Translations under genes and position numbers: made by a program | NCBI GenBank assembly: GCA_902765305.1 | Contig: CACWZI010000012.1 | Span: 1-37,635, forward strand | DNA from: an uncultured Eubacteriales bacterium | Lineage (GTDB): Bacteria > Bacillota > Clostridia > Christensenellales > Aristaeellaceae | Direction: 5' to 3' | DNA length: 37,635 nt | Notes under the pieces: model-generated | The model's input: only the letters and a program-made list of their open reading frames with translations | Told to the model about the DNA's origin: nothing | Databases searched by the model: none | Shown here: positions 31,151-37,635 of the stretch, in pieces | Layout: every line of letters starts with the position of its first letter | Numbering within the stretch: the first letter of the stretch is position 1

Positions 31151-31942
31151 TCATCCGATCTCCGCGGCCAGGGCGTCGATCATCTCCCGGGTCACCGGGC
31201 AGATGGCGCTGATGTACAGCGTATCCTTGACGGACAGCAGCCTGCGCGCGCCGGCGTCGTCGCCCTCCCGATGCAGCATCCGCGCCAGATAGTAGATCGT
31301 GGTGATCTGGCGGGGCTTCTGTTTGAGGGCCTTCTTGTAGTATTCCTTCGCCTGGGCGCGATAGGCGTCCGCCTGTTCGCCTGGGCCTTCGGCCTCGGCC
31401 ATCGCCTCGTACAGCTGGCCCATGTTGTCCAGCGTGGAGGCGTCCTCATCGTCATAGTCCATGGCCTCGCGGTTGAAATCGAGGGCGGGGCCGAAGTCGC
31501 CGGTCTGCCTGGCCTTGTCCACCCAGTACATGCCCAGGGTGCCATAGATGCTGCCGTTCATGCCCTTGGCGGCGGCGCGCTGCATGGTCTCGACGGCCCG
31601 GTCCAGCTGGCCCGTGTGCCACAGGTAGATCGAATACTGCAGGCGCAGCTGCACCCAATCCGCGTCGGAAAGGCCCTTCCTCTTGCTCAGGTCCTCCAAC
31701 AGCGTCCGGGCCTTTTCAAACTCGTCCTCCCGCATCAGCAGCAGCGTATAGGCCTGCAGGATGTTCGGGGCCAGATTGCCCTGGCCCTGGCGCACCGCCT
31801 CGTCGTACAGCTTCAACGCCGCCTGGTACTTTTCCTTTGCCTGGGCCACCTTCCCCTCCCCCGCCAGCTTGTTGGCGTCCACCTGGAGGTGATAGGCCCT
31901 ATTGCCGTTGTAGGCCGATTTTGCCGCGTCAAATACTCTCAT
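31151..31942 (-). CDS. TPR-repeat protein
   Basis: Encodes 263 residues, soluble, with no signal peptide. Helical tetratricopeptide-like repeats run through most of it: GEGKVAQAKEKYQAALKLYDEA, EDEFEKARTLLEDL, TGQLDRAVETMQRAAAKG, TGDFGPALDFNREAMDYD and a last one around AKEYYKKALKQKP. It probably acts as a protein-binding scaffold. Its ATG shares one base with the stop of the upstream exonuclease-like gene (TGATG), so they are co-translated and may work together. The partner is unknown. Confidence 0.82.
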   Translation of the reverse strand: MRVFDAAKSAYNGNRAYHLQVDANKLAGEGKVAQAKEKYQAALKLYDEAVRQGQGNLAPNILQAYTLLLMREDEFEKARTLLEDLSKRKGLSDADWVQLRLQYSIYLWHTGQLDRAVETMQRAAAKGMNGSIYGTLGMYWVDKARQTGDFGPALDFNREAMDYDDEDASTLDNMGQLYEAMAEAEGPGEQADAYRAQAKEYYKKALKQKPRQITTIYYLARMLHREGDDAGARRLLSVKDTLYISAICPVTREMIDALAAEIG

Positions 31943-33090
31943 CAGTCTGCCTCCGTTTGCCTTGTCATCTTTCGCCGGATGCGCGCCGTCCGCTTCTCCA
32001 GCAGATCCGCCGTTTCGCCGTCCGGGTAGCCTGCCGATTTCAGCGCAAATTCCAGCGCCTTTGGATAGTCCTTTCGCCTGTGCTCGTACAGCTTGGACAG
32101 CTCCGTGCAGACCGCGCCGGGCAGCTGCCGTCGGCGGAGCATCTGCTTGAGCACCGCCTCCGCCCCATCCCAGTCGCCGGATCTGCGGCAGAGCCCGTAC
32201 AGCCGCCAGTTGGCCGAGCCGGCGATGCGCTCGCCGGACAGGGCCGCCAACGTGCCCACAGGGCGGGGTCTTGCGGTGGCCCTGTACATCTCCCGGGCCG
32301 GCCTCAGCTCGCCCAGGCGCTCCAGTGACTTGCCCATGGAAAACTGATCCCGCTGGTCCGAGAGCAGGTCCGGCCGGTCGTTGATGGCGCACAGCCGCAC
32401 CAGCAGCTTTGCCAGCGTGGCGATATCCTGGCGGTTGTGCTGCACGATGTCGTCCAGCAGGGCGTCCTCCCCCGTCTTCATGAACTGGAAGAAGCGGGCC
32501 GGCACCTCGCTGCCGGGCAGGTCGTCCTCCCGGGGCATGCCCAGGATCTCGGCCTCCAGGTTGCACAGCCGACAGCTGCCCAGCCGCAGCTTCCACGCCC
32601 GCCGGGATGGGTACAGCAGGTCCAGGTTCTCAAGGGCGCGCCAACGGTCCCGCATGCGGTTCATGGTGAAGCGGGTCTCGAGCAGGGGCATGTCGAAATT
32701 GCGCCCGTTGAAGGTACACACGCTGTCAAAGTCCGCCATGCGCTGACCCAGGCGATCGAGCAGCGCCGGCTCGTCGGCGTATTCCCGCAGCATCAGCTGC
32801 TCGATCACCAGCGACTCGCCCTCGACGTAGCCCACGCCCACCAGAAACGCCACCGTGCCCGCGCCGCCGGAGAGGCCGGTGGTCTCCGTGTCCAGGAACA
32901 GGCAGCGGCGGATGTCAAACCTCGGCCCGCACCAGCCGATGCGGCGCAGTCCCGTGGCGGGCAGGTTGAAGATCGCCGGGTCCAGGGGCTCGCGGGAGAC
33001 ATGACAGATCAGGCCGCCCCGTCGCGGCGTCGCCTCGACGGGCGCCGACGATCGCATCATATTCAGCTTTGCCCGCAATCCGGATGCCAC
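31942..33090 (-). CDS. Ribonuclease H-like exonuclease domain protein (YprB-like)
   Basis: A 382-residue protein. Residues about 55-235 form an RNase H-like 3'-5' exonuclease domain: CLFLDTETTGLSGGAG (DxE, motif I), VCTFNGRNFDMPLLETRF (motif II), and DDIVQHNRQDIATLAKLL (motif III, with the catalytic Asp). The C-terminal 140 residues are helical and TPR-like. This organisation matches B. subtilis YprB. Nuclease activity is likely but the substrate is unknown. The start is GTG (33090) with AGGGTG upstream. It is coupled to the TPR gene. Its promoter shares a -35 with bcp. Confidence 0.85.
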   Translation of the reverse strand: MASGLRAKLNMMRSSAPVEATPRRGGLICHVSREPLDPAIFNLPATGLRRIGWCGPRFDIRRCLFLDTETTGLSGGAGTVAFLVGVGYVEGESLVIEQLMLREYADEPALLDRLGQRMADFDSVCTFNGRNFDMPLLETRFTMNRMRDRWRALENLDLLYPSRRAWKLRLGSCRLCNLEAEILGMPREDDLPGSEVPARFFQFMKTGEDALLDDIVQHNRQDIATLAKLLVRLCAINDRPDLLSDQRDQFSMGKSLERLGELRPAREMYRATARPRPVGTLAALSGERIAGSANWRLYGLCRRSGDWDGAEAVLKQMLRRRQLPGAVCTELSKLYEHRRKDYPKALEFALKSAGYPDGETADLLEKRTARIRRKMTRQTEAD

Positions 33091-33108
33091 GCGCCATCAC
33101 CCTATACT

Positions 33109-33159
33109 ATTGTAAATACACAAAGGCGGATTGTCAAGCGGCGAAAAGTGTGATATGAT
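33109..33159. promoter_or_regulatory. Symmetric divergent promoter with shared -35 (yprB-like / bcp)
   Basis: Minus: -35 TTGACA (33137-33132), 17-bp spacer, -10 TACAAT (33114-33109). Plus: -35 TTGTCA (33131-33136), 17-bp spacer, -10 TATGAT (33154-33159). Both -35 boxes are the same TTGTCAA heptamer read on opposite strands. Confidence 0.75.
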
Positions 33160-33242
33160 AGGTGGTGTGATGTCGTGGCGGGACTTTATGCGTTACGGTC
33201 GCCGCTACGGTTTTTGAATGCGTACTACAGGAGGAGAAGAAC

Positions 33243-33728
33243 ATGCTTGAAATCGGAAAAGTCGCGCCGAACTTCACCCTGCCGGATCAAAACGGCAACC
33301 CTCACACCCTCTCGGATTACCACGGCAAAAAGGTGATCCTCTACTTCTATCCCAGGGACAACACCGCCGGCTGCACCAAGCAGGCATGTAACTTCAAGGC
33401 GCTGATGCCCCAGTTCAGCGAAAACGGCGCGGTGATCCTGGGCGTCAGCAAGGACTCCGTCGCCTCCCACAAGCGCTTCGAGGAGAAGTACGGCCTGCCC
33501 TTCACACTGCTCTCCGACGAGGAAAAGACGGTGATCCAGGCCTACGACGTGTGGAAGGAGAAGAAGAACTACGGCAAGGTGTCGATGGGTGTGGTGCGCA
33601 CCACGTATCTGATCGACGAGAACGGCATCATCGTTCGAGCCTACGACAAGGTCAAGGCCACCGACAACCCTGGGCAGATGCTTGAGGAACTGGCGACGCT
33701 GAATATTGTCGAAAAGCTGGACCAGTGA
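33243..33728 (+). CDS. bcp: Thiol peroxidase Bcp (peroxiredoxin Q)
   Basis: A 161-residue peroxiredoxin that reduces hydrogen peroxide and organic hydroperoxides with thioredoxin. The active site reads YPRDNTAGCTKQACNF: the peroxidatic Cys in the TxxC context and the resolving Cys five residues later, as in atypical 2-Cys Bcp. GVSKDS and the C-terminal RTTYLIDENG region are typical. AGGAGGAG just upstream supports the start. The leader from the 33131 promoter is about 75 nt. Confidence 0.94.
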   Translation: MLEIGKVAPNFTLPDQNGNPHTLSDYHGKKVILYFYPRDNTAGCTKQACNFKALMPQFSENGAVILGVSKDSVASHKRFEEKYGLPFTLLSDEEKTVIQAYDVWKEKKNYGKVSMGVVRTTYLIDENGIIVRAYDKVKATDNPGQMLEELATLNIVEKLDQ

Positions 33729-33778
33729 CGGGGCAAGGGCACCGGCATGTGCCCATACCCCTTTCACCGTCGATATAT

Positions 33779-33853
33779 GCGAAGATCCTTCGCTTTGTTT
33801 GGGATGACGCGGTAACTTCCGTCATCATCCCGAGCGCGGCGAAGGATCTTCGC
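33779..33853. repeat. Dispersed palindromic element (GTCAT...GCGAAGGATCTTCGC type)
   Basis: Perfect 15-bp ends GCGAAGATCCTTCGC (33779-33793) and GCGAAGGATCTTCGC (33839-33853), with an inner pair GGGATGAC/GTCAT-ATCCC. The half reading GTCATCATCCCGAGCGCGGC followed by GAAGGATCTTCGC resembles a widespread bacterial intergenic repeat. It lies between two convergent genes. Confidence 0.7.
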
Positions 33854-33869
33854 TTTATACCGATGTTCT

Positions 33870-34361
33870 TTATTCGGTCTGCATGGGGATATATAATATA
33901 TTGGCTGCGGCAGTGATGTCGAACCCGTCCAGGTCGGCGCCAATCACGCTGACAGAGTACATCAGCCCGGTGAGGTCGTCGTACCAAAGGCACACGTCCA
34001 CGGTGTTCCCACCGTCACGGGCACGGCGGACGATGCCCTTGCAGCGGCCCACTTCGCATTCATTTCCGGACTCCCATTCATAGTACAGGCCGGAAATGTC
34101 CTCAAAGGCATCTGCAGGAGCGACGCGGGCGGTGTAATCCTCGCCCTGCCAGGTGAAGGTCACCTGCCCCATCTGCTCAGTTTTCAGCATCTGCCAGGTC
34201 GCGTTCGTCGCGCCGTCGGGCAAGCCCAGCTGCAGCCCCAATGCGTCCATCAGCCCCTGGGCTGTGGTCGGCGCCCAGGGATTGACGCGCCCGGCCTCGG
34301 CCAGCGCCCCTCCAAAGGCCAGGACCAGCAGCGCCAGCAGTACGGATAGTGCCTTTCTCAT
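33870..34361 (-). CDS. Small secreted protein of unknown function
   Basis: Encodes 163 residues. The signal peptide is residues 1-22 (MRKALSVLLALLVLAFGGALAEA, cleavage near LAEA). The mature domain starts NPWAPTTAQGLMDALGLQLG and includes TFTWQGEDYTARVAP and LWYDDLTGLMYSVSV, plus a Cys pair about six residues apart (NECEVGRCKG) that could form a disulfide. The regular alternating pattern suggests a compact beta-rich fold. No named family was recognised. It begins 17 bp after the DHH phosphoesterase stop and so belongs to that operon. Confidence 0.75.
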   Translation of the reverse strand: MRKALSVLLALLVLAFGGALAEAGRVNPWAPTTAQGLMDALGLQLGLPDGATNATWQMLKTEQMGQVTFTWQGEDYTARVAPADAFEDISGLYYEWESGNECEVGRCKGIVRRARDGGNTVDVCLWYDDLTGLMYSVSVIGADLDGFDITAAANILYIPMQTE

Positions 34362-34378
34362 ATCCGGGCCCTGTACGA

Positions 34379-35308
34379 TCAGCCATTCAGCGCCGCGATG
34401 ATATCGGGCAGCTGGCTGTCCACCACGTCGTTCTCCAGCTGGCAGGTGCCGGCGTTGTGATGGCCGCCGCCGCCGTACTTCAGGCACAGTTCGCCGATAT
34501 CGACGGTGGACGCCTTGTTCACGATGGACTTGCCGATCATCACAGCGGTGTTCTGCTTGCGGAAGCCCCAGGCGACGTGCACGGAGATCTGGGCCTGGGG
34601 ATACAGTGCATAGATCATGAAGCGATTGCCCGCGTGGATGATCTCCTCGTTGCGCAGATCCAGCACGATCACCTTGTCGTGGAGCACGGCGATGCGCTTG
34701 AGCTGCTCCACGAACATCTCGGATTGCTCGAAGTACAGGTCCACGCGCTCCTTGACGTCCGGCAGGGCCAGGATCTCATCGATGTTGTGCTCCATGCAGA
34801 AGCTGATCAGCTGCATCATCAGGTCGTAGTTCGATATGCGGAACTGGCGGAAGCGGCCCAGGCCGGTGCGTGGATCCATCAGGTAGTGCAGCAGCACCCA
34901 TCCCTTGGGATGCAGTATCTCATCCACGGTAAAATCTGCGCTGTCGCCCTTGTCCACCGCCTCCATCAGCTCGTCGCTGACGTTGGGGAAGGCTTCCTTG
35001 CCGCCATAGTAGTCGTAGACCACCCGAGCCGCGCTGCGGGCGTGGGGATCGATGATCAGCTTGCCACCGGTCTCCTGGGCCTTCAGACGATCCATCTCGG
35101 ATTCATGGTGGTCAAAGGCGATGCCCACGCGGGGATCGTAGGGCAGATTGGTGGTAATGTCGTTGGCTGTCAGTTCGACCTTGCCATCCTGCACGTCTTT
35201 TGGATGAACGAACTTGATCTCATCCACCAGGTTCAGCTCGCGGAGCATCATCGCGCAGGCCAAACCGTCAAAATCGCTGCGGGTCACCAATCTCCTCTTC
35301 TGTTCCAT
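34379..35308 (-). CDS. DHH-family phosphoesterase (exopolyphosphatase / NrnA-like)
   Basis: A 309-residue DHH/DHHA1 protein. The metal-binding motifs are SDFDGLACAMML (motif I with the DxD-like aspartates), FDHHESEMDRL (the DHH motif) and DKGDSADF (motif IV). The C-terminal DHHA1 domain contains the substrate-binding GGGGHHNAGTC. Such enzymes hydrolyse nanoRNA, cyclic dinucleotide products, pAp or polyphosphate; which one cannot be told. GGGAGG precedes the start, and a good promoter lies at 35395-35367. Confidence 0.87.
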   Translation of the reverse strand: MEQKRRLVTRSDFDGLACAMMLRELNLVDEIKFVHPKDVQDGKVELTANDITTNLPYDPRVGIAFDHHESEMDRLKAQETGGKLIIDPHARSAARVVYDYYGGKEAFPNVSDELMEAVDKGDSADFTVDEILHPKGWVLLHYLMDPRTGLGRFRQFRISNYDLMMQLISFCMEHNIDEILALPDVKERVDLYFEQSEMFVEQLKRIAVLHDKVIVLDLRNEEIIHAGNRFMIYALYPQAQISVHVAWGFRKQNTAVMIGKSIVNKASTVDIGELCLKYGGGGHHNAGTCQLENDVVDSQLPDIIAALNG

Positions 35309-35366
35309 AACGTACCTCCCGTTTTATCCAGACAATTCTATTGCATTGTATTCATGCTTTGATACT

Positions 35367-35395
35367 ATTATATCAGTTGCCTTTGCCGCGGTCAA
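35367..35395 (-). promoter_or_regulatory. Promoter of the DHH phosphoesterase operon
   Basis: On the minus strand, -35 TTGACC (35395-35390), 17-bp spacer, consensus -10 TATAAT (35372-35367). Confidence 0.82.
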
Positions 35396-35421
35396 GAGCA
35401 AGATTTGCCTTTCTGCAGTAT

Positions 35422-35676
35422 TCACGCTTCATTTGCGCCCTTGCAATCCAGCTCCACCAGTATCACGTCGTCGCCGATGCGGCGCACCCTGGACCAGTCG
35501 ATGACGCAGCCCTCACGATCCTGCTTCAGAAAGCCCAGCACGCCGCCGGAGCGTCCGGGCACCACCAGGGCCTGAACGCAAGCGGAATCATTCAGTATCA
35601 GGTCGATGGGCTTGCCCAGCTTCCTTCCGTCAGAGATGTTGACGACGTCCTTGCGCTTCAGTTCCGAGAAGCTCAT
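35422..35676 (-). CDS. YlmC/YmxH family sporulation protein (PRC-barrel)
   Basis: An 84-residue PRC-barrel-type protein. MSFSELKRKDVVNISDGRKLGKPIDLILN is the family's N-terminal pattern (written here as two joined stretches), followed by VVPGRSGGVLGFL and VIDWSRVRRIGDDVILVE. Clostridia carry this family as YlmC/YmxH sporulation proteins, of unknown biochemical role. GGGAGGGG upstream supports the start. It is divergent from spoIIGA-sigE, consistent with a place in the sporulation regulon. Confidence 0.88.
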   Translation of the reverse strand: MSFSELKRKDVVNISDGRKLGKPIDLILNDSACVQALVVPGRSGGVLGFLKQDREGCVIDWSRVRRIGDDVILVELDCKGANEA

Positions 35677-36046
35677 GCCATCCCCTCCCGTAACAACGTA
35701 TGGCTGAACGCCTGTTGGCGTTCCGTGAAATGCTGGCGAATCCGCACTTTTCTTCGACTTCCGCGCGATTTGCGTCGAAAAGGACCGACATTCTCCAATG
35801 ATTCGACAATTCCCCGAAAACAGTCAAAAAAGCGCATATGGAGGGGCATTCACAGTTTAGAACTGATTTGGGAAAGGGAATCTGCCCCCTCCCGCCCTCC
35901 CCAGAGCGGCTCCGACCTGTCGAAAACAGCCTTTCCAGGCGAAAAGCATGGCGAAACACGGCGATATTTTTCCCACACCCTTCGACACCAGATCCTTGAG
36001 ATTGACCGCTTGGATTGGCTATGATGTCTGGGCGGGGTGAGTGACG
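35677..36046 (+). promoter_or_regulatory. spoIIG control region with Spo0A-type boxes
   Basis: This 370-bp gap holds no gene. It contains three exact TGTCGAA 0A-box cores: 35809-35802 (minus, full TTGTCGAA), 35918-35924 (plus) and 35987-35981 (minus), plus a near match CGTCGAA at 35773-35779. A possible sigma-A promoter follows: -35 TTGAGA (35996-36001), 18-bp spacer, -10 TATGAT (36020-36025), with the last 0A box just upstream of the -35. Spo0A activates spoIIG in B. subtilis and Clostridia, so direct Spo0A control is likely. A small hairpin (35706-35723) lies near the ylmC end. Confidence 0.75.
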
Positions 36047-36781
36047 ATGACCATCGAGGGCTTCCTGGCGATCAACCTGACGGCTGATTTCATGCTGTTG
36101 GCTGTCGTCAGCCGCGCATTCGGCCTGTTCAGCTGGCGGCGGGTGCTCGCCGCCGACGCAGCCTGTGGGGTGCTCGCCATCCTCGTCGGGGTTCAACCCA
36201 CAACGGGACCGTTTGTCGCATGGGCCTCCCCTGCGCTGGCGGCGCTGATCATCACCCGGCGTGGCGCACCGAAGCAGTGGGCGTTGTTCACGTTGACGCT
36301 GCTGGGGCACGCGCTGCTGTGCGGCGGCATCGCGCGCCTGCTGCCCCTGGCTCCGGCGCTGACCGCGCCTCTATGCCTGGGGACAGGCGCCCTGCTGACG
36401 CTGTTGGTCAGCGCCGGTCGGCCACCGGGCAGCCGGGACTGGCAGGTGACGCTGTGCCTGCGGGTGGGCAGCCGCAGCGCCAGCTTTCCGGCGCTCGTCG
36501 ATACCGGAAACCGCCTGCGGGAGCCCCTGTCGGGCCTGCCGGTGCTCATCGCGGAGGCCCCGCTGGTGCGTGACATACTGCCTCAGACCGGCTACCGCAC
36601 GCTGGGCTTCGGCGCGCTCGGAGGCGAGGGACGCATGGCCTGCTTCAGGCCGGATGCCCTGTGGATCGTCAGCGGCCGAAAGCGTCGCCGGGGGCCGGAC
36701 ATCTGGGTGGCCGTATCGCCCACGCCCCTTCCCGGGCTCTGTCAGGCCCTCGCCCCACCCGAATTCGCAAGCTATTACTGA
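36047..36781 (+). CDS. spoIIGA: Sigma-E processing peptidase SpoIIGA
   Basis: Membrane aspartic protease that cleaves the pro-sequence from sigma-E in the mother cell after engulfment-stage signalling. The 244-residue product has about four or five hydrophobic segments in the first 125 residues, then a cytosolic protease domain with [17 protein letters not shown], whose Asp152 in DTGN is the catalytic residue of a pepsin-like half. It is shorter than B. subtilis SpoIIGA (about 309 residues), mainly in the membrane part and C-terminus. The ATG at 36047 is preferred to the GTG two codons before because GGGGTGAG then has proper spacing. sigE follows 26 bp later. Confidence 0.9.
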   Translation: MTIEGFLAINLTADFMLLAVVSRAFGLFSWRRVLAADAACGVLAILVGVQPTTGPFVAWASPALAALIITRRGAPKQWALFTLTLLGHALLCGGIARLLPLAPALTAPLCLGTGALLTLLVSAGRPPGSRDWQVTLCLRVGSRSASFPALVDTGNRLREPLSGLPVLIAEAPLVRDILPQTGYRTLGFGALGGEGRMACFRPDALWIVSGRKRRRGPDIWVAVSPTPLPGLCQALAPPEFASYY

Positions 36782-36807
36782 TTATAAAGCATGAAGGGGG
36801 ATTATTC

Positions 36808-37515
36808 ATGGCGCTCAAATCCATTCGTCAATCCATATTCGGGCTCATCGTTCAGATCCGCAGGGGCTCCGTCTGCTACATCGGCGGCAGTGACCTGCTA
36901 CCGCCGCCCCTTACCCGGGAGGAGGAGATCGCGCTGATGCGCCGCTGTAACGCCGGGGACAGCGGTGCCCGGGCCACACTGATCGAGCGGAACCTGCGCC
37001 TGGTGGTGTACATATCCAGGAAGTTCGAGAACACGGGCATCAGCATAGAGGACCTGATCTCCATCGGCGCCATCGGGCTGATCAAGGCGGTGAACTCCTT
37101 CGACCCGGACAAGAACATCAAGCTGGCCACCTATGCCTCCCGCTGTATCGAAAACGAGATATTGATGGTGCTGCGCAAATCGAACCGGCTGAAGTCGGAG
37201 GTCTCCTTCGACGAGCCCCTGAACACCGACTGGGACGGCAATGAATTGCTGCTGTCGGACATACTGGGCACCGAACCCGACCTGGTCAGCAAGGAGCTGG
37301 ACGCCGACGTGGAGAAGCAGATGCTGCATACCGCCATCGACAAGCTGAACGATCGGGAAAAGTACATCGTCGGCCTGCGCTACGGTCTCGGCGCCGGCAA
37401 GGAGCACACCCAGAAGGAGGTAGCGGACATGATGGGCATTTCCCAGAGCTACATCTCGCGGCTGGAGAAGCGCATCATCGGCAAGCTGCGCGAGGAGATG
37501 CTGAAGATGGCGTGA
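36808..37515 (+). CDS. sigE: RNA polymerase sporulation sigma factor SigE
   Basis: A 235-residue mother-cell sigma factor, made as an inactive precursor. The N-terminal about 27 residues, up to [14 protein letters not shown], are the pro-sequence removed by SpoIIGA. Region 2 ([19 protein letters not shown], then [19 protein letters not shown] and [14 protein letters not shown]) binds core polymerase and the -10; region 4 ([16 protein letters not shown] ... [22 protein letters not shown]) binds the -35. AAGGGGG upstream supports the ATG. sigG, its usual neighbour, would lie beyond the window. Confidence 0.96.
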   Translation: MALKSIRQSIFGLIVQIRRGSVCYIGGSDLLPPPLTREEEIALMRRCNAGDSGARATLIERNLRLVVYISRKFENTGISIEDLISIGAIGLIKAVNSFDPDKNIKLATYASRCIENEILMVLRKSNRLKSEVSFDEPLNTDWDGNELLLSDILGTEPDLVSKELDADVEKQMLHTAIDKLNDREKYIVGLRYGLGAGKEHTQKEVADMMGISQSYISRLEKRIIGKLREEMLKMA

Positions 37516-37537
37516 GCCGCGGGGATTTATTCAGTTC

Positions 37538-37635
37538 GGTAAATACTGATTTGTCGCGCTGCGACAAATCAGTATTTAGGTTTTAGGTTATAGGTTTTAG
37601 GTGTTAGGGAAGGTAGAAATCCTGACGGATTTCTT
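37538..37635. repeat. Structured terminal repeat, right copy (inverted)
   Basis: Inverted copy of 2-99. The long hairpin pairs 37540-37557 with 37561-37578 around the loop GCT. The heptamer array follows (TTTTAGG on this strand, within 37578-37607), then the GAAATCC/GGATTTC hairpin near the end. Relative to the left copy, only the pair A37543-T37575 differs within the stem, and it differs on both sides. It starts about 20 bp after the sigE stop and may act as its transcription end. Confidence 0.85.

Noticed and set aside
36002-36025. TTGACC as -35 for the spoIIG promoter
   Set aside because: The spacing to TATGAT would be only 12 bp. TTGAGA at 35996 gives 18 bp and is preferred.
1-37635. Inverted terminal repeats as ends of one large transposon or phage
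   Set aside because: The interior is core metabolism, ribosomal proteins and sporulation genes, with no transposase, integrase or structural genes. The repeats are better explained as a dispersed element at assembly breakpoints.

Overview
The window is a high-GC stretch from a spore-forming member of the Bacillota, most likely an uncultured Clostridia lineage. The evidence for this is the spoIIGA-sigE pair with Spo0A-type boxes, a YlmC/YmxH sporulation protein, a T-box leader, an infC-rpmI-rplT operon with a long leader, a CdaR/PucR-type regulator and a PhoB/PhoR pair. The genus cannot be read from the sequence. Nearly all genes are housekeeping or conserved accessory genes. There is no phage, plasmid, CRISPR array, transposase, tRNA or rRNA gene.

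Layout: 1-99 is a structured repeat whose inverted copy closes the window (37538-37635). 142-3481 is hisB-hisH-hisA-hisF-hisIE, translationally coupled. 3544-5456 (minus) is a nucleoside phosphorylase and an RlmI-type rRNA methyltransferase. 5621-7818 is a VWA lipoprotein and a small secreted protein. 7879-9355 is yebC and recX, divergent from overlapping promoters. 9366-12760 is a minus-strand block with a T-box-controlled sodium:solute symporter and an unusual tandem ThyX-like protein. 12789-18081 (minus) is ctpA, a MITE-like element, nrdR, phoB/phoR-like and traX-like. 18277-20544 (minus) holds a CdaR-like regulator, radC and a small acidic protein. 20701-22062 is a five-domain Big_2 surface protein. 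22125-23420 is rplT, rpmI and infC (ATT start).

23504-29170 is the most coherent accessory region. A secreted flavoprotein reductase with two FMN-attachment domains faces, across divergent promoters, an operon for a NusG domain II protein, a Gx-transporter/HepS-like membrane protein, the flavin transferase ApbE, a DUF1622 membrane protein and a second NusG domain II protein. Together they look like a heme-free, flavin-based extracytosolic electron-transfer module ending in an extracellular fumarate-reductase-type enzyme. The electron acceptor is unknown.

29275-35676 carries NudC, a zinc-ribbon protein, a second Nudix hydrolase, TPR and YprB-like genes, a Bcp peroxiredoxin, a small secreted protein, a DHH phosphoesterase and YlmC. 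36047-37515 is spoIIGA-sigE, which turns on the mother-cell sporulation programme.

Intergenic regions are rich in palindromes: several long perfect hairpins lacking a U-tract at gene ends, a 169-bp MITE, a dispersed GC-rich palindrome family, and two different repeats that each combine a hairpin with about 4.6 copies of a heptamer.
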